Below, piece by piece: positions 5,057 through 9,395 of a DNA stretch of 9,395 nt (its first letter is position 1; each line of letters starts with the position of its first letter). The translations under genes and the position numbers were made by a program. The notes below the pieces were generated by a model. That model did not search any database. It saw only the letters and a program-made list of their open reading frames with translations, and had not been told where the DNA came from. The DNA comes from Candidatus Latescibacterota bacterium (GTDB lineage: Bacteria; Eisenbacteria; RBG-16-71-46; SZUA-252), in NCBI GenBank assembly GCA_016207265.1, contig JACQPZ010000057.1, forward strand, positions 1 to 9,395, in the 5' to 3' direction.

Positions 5057-5734
5057 TTATCCCGCCGAACGGGTCTGGGACGGAGCGTGCGCCTGCGGCG
5101 CGTCCTTCTTGTCCAGGATCTCGCTCTTGAAGATCCACACAGTGACCCCCACCGGCCCGTAGATCGTCCGCGCCGTCGAGCGGGCGAAGTCGATGTCCGC
5201 CCGCAGCGTGTGGAGCGGGACGCGGCCGTCGCGGTAGCCTTCCGTGCGCGCCATCTCGGCCCCGCCCAAGCGTCCGGAGCAGACGATGCGGACGCCGCCC
5301 GCCCCCGAGCGCATGGTCGAGGCGATCGCCTTCTTCATCGCGCGGCGGAAGGAGACCCGCTGCTCGAGCTGCCGGGCCACGTGCTCTCCGACCAGGATCG
5401 CGTCGAGATCCGGCTTCTTGACCTCGTCGATGTTCAGGAAGATCTCCTTTTTCGTGATGTGCTGGAGCTCGTCCCGAAGCTGGTCCACCTGCTGCCCGCG
5501 GCGCCCGATCACGAGGCCGGGGCGCGCGGTCGAGATGTTGATCGTGACCTTGGACACCGCCCGCTGGATGATGATCCTCGAGATGCCGGCCTGCGCGAGG
5601 CGCTTCTTGAGGTAGCGGCGGATGAAGATGTCCTCCTCGAGAAGCTTGGGATAGTCCTTCCGCGCGAACCACCGCGAGTCCCAGGTCGAGATGATCCCGA
5701 GGCGCATCCCGATCGGATTGGTCTTCTGTCCCAC
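5057..5734 (-). CDS. rpsC: 30S ribosomal protein S3
   Basis: This 225-residue S3 begins MGQKTNPIGMRLGI and has the type-2 KH RNA-binding signature GLVIGRRGQQVDQL near residues 70-85. The C-terminal domain has MRSGAGGVRIVCSGRLGGAEMARTE and later GPVGVTVWIF. S3 lies at the mRNA entry channel of the 30S subunit, where it helps mRNA helicase activity. The start is GTG (5732-5734). It is favoured because it yields the invariant MGQKTNP and follows a near-perfect AAGGAGG seven bases upstream. The short tail (QAHAPSQTRSAG) is unremarkable. Confidence 0.98.
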   Translation of the reverse strand: MGQKTNPIGMRLGIISTWDSRWFARKDYPKLLEEDIFIRRYLKKRLAQAGISRIIIQRAVSKVTINISTARPGLVIGRRGQQVDQLRDELQHITKKEIFLNIDEVKKPDLDAILVGEHVARQLEQRVSFRRAMKKAIASTMRSGAGGVRIVCSGRLGGAEMARTEGYRDGRVPLHTLRADIDFARSTARTIYGPVGVTVWIFKSEILDKKDAPQAHAPSQTRSAG

Positions 5735-6141
5735 TACGTGGCCTCCTTGGGCGCCGCCGATTTCCGGCGGGCGCGGCGCGCGGGGGCGGCCGGCTCTTCC
5801 TCCACGACCTCCCCCTCGACGACGATCGTGATGTGGCTCGTCCGCTTGATGATCGGAGTCGCGCGCCCCTGCGCCCGCGGCAGGAACCGCTTGAGCGAGG
5901 GACCCGCGCCGGCCACGGCCTCTTTCACGTGGAGCCGCTCGATGTTGATCTTCCCCTCCATCGCCACGGCGTTCGCGACGGCGGACTTCAGTACCTTGCC
6001 GATCACCTTCGCCACGTGCTTCGGCGTGAAATCCAGGATCTCGGTGACCTGGTCCACCCGCTTGCCGCGGATGAGCTGGAGCACCTGATCCGCCTTGCGC
6101 GGGGTGACCCGGACGTATTTGGCTGTCGCTTTCGCTTCCAT
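5734..6141 (-). CDS. rplV: 50S ribosomal protein L22
   Basis: This protein has 135 residues. The core runs from AKYVRVTPRKADQVLQLIRGK to the signature GPSLKRFLPRAQGRATPI and then IKRTSHITIVV. The long beta-hairpin containing that signature lines the nascent-peptide tunnel beside L4 and is the classical site of macrolide resistance changes; none can be called by eye. After the core come about 25 residues, first acidic (VEEEPAAP) and then basic (ARRARRKSA), a tail beyond the usual 110 or so residues. The ATG has GGGGGAG upstream with 4-5 nt spacing. The TAG stop shares one base with the GTG start of rpsC (TAGTG). Confidence 0.97.
   Translation of the reverse strand: MEAKATAKYVRVTPRKADQVLQLIRGKRVDQVTEILDFTPKHVAKVIGKVLKSAVANAVAMEGKINIERLHVKEAVAGAGPSLKRFLPRAQGRATPIIKRTSHITIVVEGEVVEEEPAAPARRARRKSAAPKEAT
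5742..5748 (-). promoter_or_regulatory. Strong Shine-Dalgarno supporting the GTG start of rpsC
   Basis: On the minus strand AAGGAGG lies 7 nt before the GTG at 5734-5732, inside the last codons of rplV. It is one of the best anti-SD matches in the window and decides the start in favour of GTG. Confidence 0.85.
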
Positions 6142-6154
6142 CGTGCTCCCCCGC

Positions 6155-6481
6155 CTACTTCGGCGGACCCGCCGGAGCGCCCGGCCCCGGAGGACCCGTG
6201 GCCGCGGCGGCCACCTTCTCCACGTGGGACCCGTGCCCGCGGAAGATCCGCGTCGGGGCGAACTCCCCGAGCTTGTGCCCCACCATGTTCTCCGTGATGT
6301 ACACGGGGATGAACTTGTTCCCGTTGTGGACGGCGAGCGTGTGCCCCACGAATTCCGGCGAGATTGTGGAGCGGCGCGCCCAGGTCTTGAGCACCCGGCG
6401 CTCGTTCATCTTGTTCAACGCCTCGAGCTTCTTCAGAAGCTTGGCGTCGACGTACGGACCCTTCTTGACCGAACGGCTCAT
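6155..6481 (-). CDS. rpsS: 30S ribosomal protein S19
   Basis: This 108-residue S19 begins MSRSVKKGPYVD and contains the family signature from HNGNKFIPVYITENMVGHKLGEF to APTRIFRGH. S19 forms a complex with S13 in the 30S head and contacts tRNA and the subunit bridge. Typical S19 is about 92 residues; here about 16 extra residues rich in Ala, Gly and Pro (TGPPGPGAPAGPPK) follow the core. The gene lies 24 nt after rplB. The nearest GGGAG is about 13 nt upstream of the ATG, which is further than usual, so the Shine-Dalgarno is weak, but homology fixes the start. Confidence 0.97.
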   Translation of the reverse strand: MSRSVKKGPYVDAKLLKKLEALNKMNERRVLKTWARRSTISPEFVGHTLAVHNGNKFIPVYITENMVGHKLGEFAPTRIFRGHGSHVEKVAAAATGPPGPGAPAGPPK

Positions 6482-6505
6482 AGGCTTGCGATCGCTCCCG
6501 CCCCG

Positions 6506-7333
6506 CTACGCCTGCTTCCGGCGGCGGATGATCAGCCGGTCGGAGAGCTTGCGCTTGCGGGTCTTCTTGCCCTTCGCCAATAGTCCCCACGGCGAGCACG
6601 GATGGCGCCCGCCCGAGGACTTGCCTTCACCGCCGCCCATCGGATGATCCACCGGGTTCATCGCGACGCCGCGGACGTTCGGCCGCCGGCCGCGCCACCG
6701 CGTCTTCCCGGCCTTGCCGACCACGACGTTCTGGTGATCCTCGTTTCCGACCTGTCCGATCGTGCACGCGCAATCGGCGGCCACTTTGCGCATCTCGCCG
6801 GATGGAAGGCGCAGCACGGCCCCCTCGCCCTCCTTGGCCATCACCTGGCAGAACGTGCCGGCGCTGCGGGAGAGCTGTCCCCCGCGGCCGGGCCTCATCT
6901 CGACGTTGTAGACGAAGGTTCCGAGCGGAACGGCCCGGAGCGGCATGGCGTTCCCCGGCTTCACCTCGACCTCGGGGCCCGACATCACGATGTCGCCCTG
7001 CTGCAAGAGCTGCGGCGCGATGATGTAGCGCTTCTCGCCGTCCGCGTAGTGGAGGAGCGCGATCCGGGCGCTCCGGTTCGGGTCGTACTCGATGTGCGCG
7101 ACCTTGGCCGGAATGCCGTGCTTGTCCCGCTTCCAATCGATGATCCGATAATTCCGCCGATGCCCCCCACCTCGCTGCCACGCGGAGATGTGGCCCGTGT
7201 TGTCGCGGCCCCCGGAGCGACGCAGAGGTTCCGTCAGACGCCGCTCCGGACGGGAGCGCGTGATCTCCTCGAACGTGGGCACCGTCTTGAAGCGGGTCGC
7301 GGGCGTCAGCGGCCGGTATTTGCGTAGCGGCAT
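6506..7333 (-). CDS. rplB: 50S ribosomal protein L2
   Basis: This 275-residue L2 has the standard length. The N-terminus reads MPLRKYRPLTPATRF, followed by the GRDNTGHISAWQRGGGHRR RNA-binding region, the OB and SH3-like core, and the C-terminal NVRGVAMNPVDHPMGGGEG block that lies close to the peptidyl-transferase centre. L2 is one of the largest and earliest-binding 50S proteins and is needed for subunit association and peptide-bond formation. The key His of the DHP motif is present (residue 230). The usual second His of DHPHGGGEG is Met here (residue 232, bases 6638-6640). The start is an ATG 3 nt after rplW with a weak SD, so coupling is likely. Confidence 0.98.
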   Translation of the reverse strand: MPLRKYRPLTPATRFKTVPTFEEITRSRPERRLTEPLRRSGGRDNTGHISAWQRGGGHRRNYRIIDWKRDKHGIPAKVAHIEYDPNRSARIALLHYADGEKRYIIAPQLLQQGDIVMSGPEVEVKPGNAMPLRAVPLGTFVYNVEMRPGRGGQLSRSAGTFCQVMAKEGEGAVLRLPSGEMRKVAADCACTIGQVGNEDHQNVVVGKAGKTRWRGRRPNVRGVAMNPVDHPMGGGEGKSSGGRHPCSPWGLLAKGKKTRKRKLSDRLIIRRRKQA

Positions 7334-7336
7334 CGG

Positions 7337-7630
7337 TTACACCTGCTCGAAGAGCTCGATCGTCTGGCCCTTCTTGAGGGTCACGAGAGCCTTCTTCCAA
7401 TCGGGACGATGTCCCGCGTACCGGCCCATCCGTTTCGGTTTTCCGTGTACGCGGAGGGTTCGGACCGAGGCCACCTTCACGTTGAAGATCGACTCGATCG
7501 CGCGCTTGATTTCAATCTTGTTGGTGTCGCGCGCCACCTCGAAGAGGTATCCGTTCTGGCCCTCCCGGATCCGGGTCCCCTTCTCCGTGATCATGGCGCG
7601 CCTCACGATGCTGCGCGGCTCGCGAATCAT
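7337..7630 (-). CDS. rplW: 50S ribosomal protein L23
   Basis: This 97-residue L23 has normal length. The N-terminus carries the RRAMITEKGT block (family: RPxITEKS), the middle reads NKIEIKRAIESIFNVKVASVRTL, and KPKRMGRYAGHRPDWKKALVTL forms the 23S rRNA-binding loop region. L23 sits at the polypeptide exit and is the docking site for trigger factor and the signal recognition particle. The ATG (7628-7630) overlaps the stop of the upstream micro-ORF, with an SD-like GGGTGA upstream. The TAA stop lies 3 nt before rplB. Confidence 0.97.
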   Translation of the reverse strand: MIREPRSIVRRAMITEKGTRIREGQNGYLFEVARDTNKIEIKRAIESIFNVKVASVRTLRVHGKPKRMGRYAGHRPDWKKALVTLKKGQTIELFEQV

Positions 7631-7688
7631 GAGGTCACCCGGTCGGTCAGGCGTTCGCGATTCATGAGGTCACCCGCTCCGCCAGGCC
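7621..7688 (-). repeat. Imperfect 35-bp tandem duplication of the rplD/rplW junction
   Basis: On the plus strand the copies are 7621-7653 and 7656-7688, offset by 35 bases. About 28 of 33 positions match, with an uninterrupted 15-base identity (tcatgaggtcacccg). Each copy holds the end of an L4-like RVTS coding stretch, an SD-like GGGTGA on the minus strand and an ATGA stop/start overlap. Since 35 is not a multiple of three, the duplication places three successive frames (rplD, micro-ORF, rplW) in register for stepwise ATGA overlaps. The five differences suggest that it is not a recent event or an assembly artefact. Confidence 0.85.
7627..7665 (-). CDS. Putative 12-codon coupling micro-ORF between rplD and rplW
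   Basis: The sequence shows an ATG at 7663-7665 inside the rplD stop (ATGA), then the reading frame MNRERLTDRVTS, then a TGA at 7627-7629 that overlaps the rplW ATG (a second ATGA). The peptide's end, RVTS, repeats the end of L4, and its start, MNRE, resembles the L23 start MIRE, because both come from a 35-bp tandem duplication of the original rplD-rplW junction. I infer that ribosomes finishing rplD could re-initiate here and then again on rplW, which would keep the two genes coupled. No function is proposed for the peptide. It may equally be an untranslated by-product, with rplW started directly from its own SD-like GGGTGA. Confidence 0.45.
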   Translation of the reverse strand: MNRERLTDRVTS

Positions 7689-8291
7689 CTTGAGGGCGCC
7701 CTCGGTCAGGAGGAGGCAATCGCAATCCATGAGCGCATAGGTGTTCACCGTGCGGCTCTCTGCCGTGCGCACGCGCGCCAGGTTCCGCGTGGACTTGAGC
7801 GCCGCCTCGTCGATCGCGTCGAAGACCCAGAGGACCTTCTTCCCCTCGAGCCCGATCGACCGGAGCAGATCCGCCACCGCCTTGGTCTTCGGCTTGTCGA
7901 GGGAGGGCGGCGCCACGATGTAAACGCCGCCGTCCTTCGCGCGGGCCGTGAGCGCGCCGCAGAGCGCCTTCATCCTCGCCTTCGCGTTCATCCGCGTCGT
8001 GTAATCGCGCGGGATCGGCGGGAACGCGACTCCGCCTCCCGGCCAGAGCGGCGACGTATTGGATCCCGCGCGGGCGCGGCCGGTGCCCTTCTGCTTCCAC
8101 GGCTTCCGCCCGCCTCCGCTCACCGCGGCGCGGTTCTTGGCGGCCGCGGTTCCCTGGCGCTGGTTTCCGAGGTGGCTCTTCACGGCCTCCCAGATGAGGT
8201 GCTCGTTCACCGGAGCTTCGAAGAGCGCCTTCGGAAGATCGACCGTGCCGATCTCCTTCCCGTCGCCCGCGTATCGCTTCGCCTTGGCCAT
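7662..8291 (-). CDS. rplD: 50S ribosomal protein L4
   Basis: This 209-residue protein is normal in length for L4. The tentacle that lines the nascent-peptide exit tunnel is recognisable from RKPWKQKGTGRARAGS, followed by SPLWPGGGVAFPPIPRDY. The C-terminal half has the Rossmann-like core of the family. In E. coli, L4 also represses its own operon and affects RNase E; neither can be judged from this window. The ATG lies 4 nt after the rplC stop and has only a weak Shine-Dalgarno, so coupling to rplC is likely. The C-terminus ends in ERVTS. Its TGA overlaps an ATG (ATGA) that opens a 12-codon micro-ORF rather than rplW itself, because the junction is tandemly duplicated. Confidence 0.97.
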   Translation of the reverse strand: MAKAKRYAGDGKEIGTVDLPKALFEAPVNEHLIWEAVKSHLGNQRQGTAAAKNRAAVSGGGRKPWKQKGTGRARAGSNTSPLWPGGGVAFPPIPRDYTTRMNAKARMKALCGALTARAKDGGVYIVAPPSLDKPKTKAVADLLRSIGLEGKKVLWVFDAIDEAALKSTRNLARVRTAESRTVNTYALMDCDCLLLTEGALKGLAERVTS

Positions 8292-8295
8292 GGCG

Positions 8296-8916
8296 TTACC
8301 CGTTTTTCCTGATTAGGACCGTGCTGGTCGGAGGGCCCGGAATCGAGCCGCGCACCCAGATCAGGTGCTGCTCGGCGTCGACCCCGACCACCGCGAGATT
8401 CTTCACCGTCACGCGCGCGCCGCCCATCCGTCCCGGAAGGCGCTTCCCCTTGATGACGCGGCTCGGATAGGCGCTCGCGCCGATCGAGCCCGGCTGCTTG
8501 TGGGTCACGCAGCCGTGGGTCTCCCGCCCGCACGTGAAGTGGTGCCGCCGAATGACGCCCGCGAATCCGCGGCCCTTCGAGACGCCGATCACGTCCACCT
8601 TGCTCCCCACCTCGAAGAGCGAGACGGTCAGCTCCTGTCCGACCTGGAACGGAGCGGGATCGTCCACGCGGACTTCCTTGAGCGCACGCACGCCCGGCGC
8701 GTTGTGCTTCTTCAGATGGCCCTGGAGCGGCTTCGGGATGAGCGATTCGCGGCGCCTGCCGAAGCCGATCTGGAGCGCGGCGTAGCCGTCTTTCTCGGCC
8801 GTCTTCACCTGCACGATCGGGCAGGGACCGGCCGCGAGCACGGTCACCGGCACGACGCGTCCCTGCTCGTCGAAGACCTGGGTCATTCCGATTTTTTCCG
8901 CCAAGAGTCCGATCAC
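8296..8916 (-). CDS. rplC: 50S ribosomal protein L3
   Basis: This 206-residue protein has the usual length for bacterial L3. It opens with MIGLLAEKIGMTQVF and has the extended-loop signature GVSKGRGFAGVIRRHHF, then PGSIGASAYPSRVIKGKRLPGRMGG, which reaches toward the peptidyl-transferase centre. L3 binds near the 3' end of 23S rRNA and is an early assembly protein. The start codon is GTG (8914-8916). It is chosen because it gives exactly the conserved N-terminus and has a GGGGA purine stretch upstream. The loop carries a cysteine variant (TCGRETHGCVTH) where many L3 proteins have a Gly/Ser-rich stretch. The gene lies 14 nt after rpsJ and 4 nt before rplD. Confidence 0.97.
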   Translation of the reverse strand: MIGLLAEKIGMTQVFDEQGRVVPVTVLAAGPCPIVQVKTAEKDGYAALQIGFGRRRESLIPKPLQGHLKKHNAPGVRALKEVRVDDPAPFQVGQELTVSLFEVGSKVDVIGVSKGRGFAGVIRRHHFTCGRETHGCVTHKQPGSIGASAYPSRVIKGKRLPGRMGGARVTVKNLAVVGVDAEQHLIWVRGSIPGPPTSTVLIRKNG

Positions 8917-8930
8917 GGTCCGCGTCCCCG

Positions 8931-9254
8931 TTAGAGCTTGATCTCGATGTCCACCCCCGCGGGCAGATCGAGCTTCATCAGCGCGTCGATCGTCTGCGGG
9001 GTCGATTTCACGATGTCGATGAGCCGCTTGTGCACGCGTACCTCGAACTGCTCCCGCGACTTCTTGTCCACGTGGGGCGAGCGGAGCACGGTGTAGACCG
9101 ATCGCTGCGTCGGAAGCGGAATGGGTCCCGCCGTGCGCGCGCCCGTGCGCTTCGCGGTGCGTACGATCTCCCCGGCCGACTGGTCCAGCACGGCGTGGTC
9201 GTACGACCGCAAGCGGATGCGGATTCTCTGCCCTGCCGGCGCGGTTCCGGCCAT
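8931..9254 (-). CDS. rpsJ: 30S ribosomal protein S10
   Basis: This is a 107-residue S10, close to the usual length of about 102-105, with a few extra residues (MAGTAPAGQ) before the core. Family landmarks are IRIRLRSYDH near the start, GPIPLPT in the middle, the strongly conserved SPHVDKKSREQFEVR block and the end PAGVDIEIKL. S10 sits in the head of the 30S subunit. In E. coli it also acts as NusE in transcription antitermination; that second role is family knowledge, not shown here. The ATG overlaps the tuf stop by one base. It is the first gene of the S10 group, but no leader is visible, so L4-type control of an S10 leader as in E. coli cannot be inferred. Confidence 0.98.
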   Translation of the reverse strand: MAGTAPAGQRIRIRLRSYDHAVLDQSAGEIVRTAKRTGARTAGPIPLPTQRSVYTVLRSPHVDKKSREQFEVRVHKRLIDIVKSTPQTIDALMKLDLPAGVDIEIKL

Positions 9255-9395
9255 TACTCGATGATCTCCGTGACGACGCCGGCGCCGACGGTGCGGCCGC
9301 CCTCGCGAATCGCGAACCGAAGCTCCTTCTCCATCGCGATCGGCGTGATCAACTCCACCGTCGTGTCCACGTTGTCCCCGGGCATCACCATCTCA
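9254..9395 (-). CDS. tuf: Elongation factor Tu, C-terminal end (partial)
   Basis: Only the last 46 or so codons lie in the window; the gene enters from the right edge. The visible peptide contains MVMPGDNV and ends REGGRTVGAGVVTEIIE, the canonical end of EF-Tu domain 3, which contacts aminoacyl-tRNA. EF-Tu is the cytoplasmic GTPase that brings aminoacyl-tRNA to the ribosomal A site. The GTPase domain itself is outside the window. The TAA stop at 9254-9256 shares one base with the rpsJ ATG (TAATG), so tuf and rpsJ are probably co-transcribed and translationally coupled. A tuf gene directly before rpsJ matches the common fusA-tuf-rpsJ arrangement. Whether this is the only tuf copy in the genome cannot be seen here. 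Confidence 0.97.
   Translation of the reverse strand, partial: EMVMPGDNVDTTVELITPIAMEKELRFAIREGGRTVGAGVVTEIIE

Noticed and set aside
4626..5672. Minus-strand open frame of 348 codons overlapping rpsC and rplP in another frame
   Set aside because: Same-strand shadow in the wrong frame; the true frames encode complete S3 and L16.
4430..6088. Very long plus-strand open frame (552 codons) opposite rplV-rpsC-rplP-rpmC
   Set aside because: It lies antisense to four unmistakable ribosomal protein genes, has a composition dominated by Arg, Asp, Leu and His typical of GC-rich shadow frames, and shows no recognisable domain.
7666..8100. Minus-strand frame that runs through the L4 gene into the 12-codon micro-ORF
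   Set aside because: Only the last 12 codons, after the rplD stop, are outside rplD. The upstream part is a shadow of L4, and no ribosome site supports a longer start.

Overview
The window is a dense, single-direction block of ribosomal protein genes, all on the minus strand. Read in the direction of transcription (right to left) it holds the 3' end of tuf, then rpsJ-rplC-rplD-rplW-rplB-rpsS-rplV-rpsC-rplP-rpmC-rpsQ (S10 operon), rplN-rplX-rplE-rpsN-rpsH-rplF-rplR-rpsE-rpmD (spc operon) and the first codons of what is almost certainly rplO. This is the classical bacterial str-S10-spc order with no insertion, inversion or foreign gene. Genes overlap by 1-14 bases or are separated by at most about 45 bases. 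No stretch is long enough for a promoter region or rho-independent terminator to be evident, so the block is probably read as one long transcript that starts upstream of the window.

The DNA is visibly GC-rich, with strong G/C preference at third codon positions, and is clearly bacterial. S14 is the short, four-cysteine (zinc-binding) type, and L24 carries an extra C-terminal four-cysteine ribbon. The S10 C-terminus resembles that of Deltaproteobacteria-like and FCB-group bacteria. I would guess an uncultured, GC-rich Gram-negative lineage (for example Eisenbacteria-, Myxococcota- or Desulfobacterota-like), but the phylum cannot be fixed from the sequence alone.

The gene products assemble with rRNA into the 30S subunit (S3, S5, S8, S10, S14, S17, S19) and the 50S subunit (L2-L6, L14-L16, L18, L22-L24, L29, L30). 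EF-Tu delivers aminoacyl-tRNA to the finished ribosome. Many junctions show stop/start overlaps (TAATG, TGATG, TAGTG, ATGA) or a Shine-Dalgarno that contains the upstream stop codon (TAGGAG), which implies translational coupling.

I found no undescribed multi-gene system. The unusual points are small. (1) An imperfect 35-bp tandem duplication at the rplD-rplW junction has created a 12-codon micro-ORF with an ATGA overlap at both ends. (2) L5 has a Lys/Ala/Gly/Glu-rich N-terminal extension of about 83 residues, built partly from 36-bp and 18-bp tandem repeats. (3) L30 has a histone-H1-like C-terminal tail of about 77 residues. (4) rpsN starts with TTG, and rpsC and rplC with GTG. (5) A possible 6-codon micro-ORF with an ATGA overlap lies in front of rplR.
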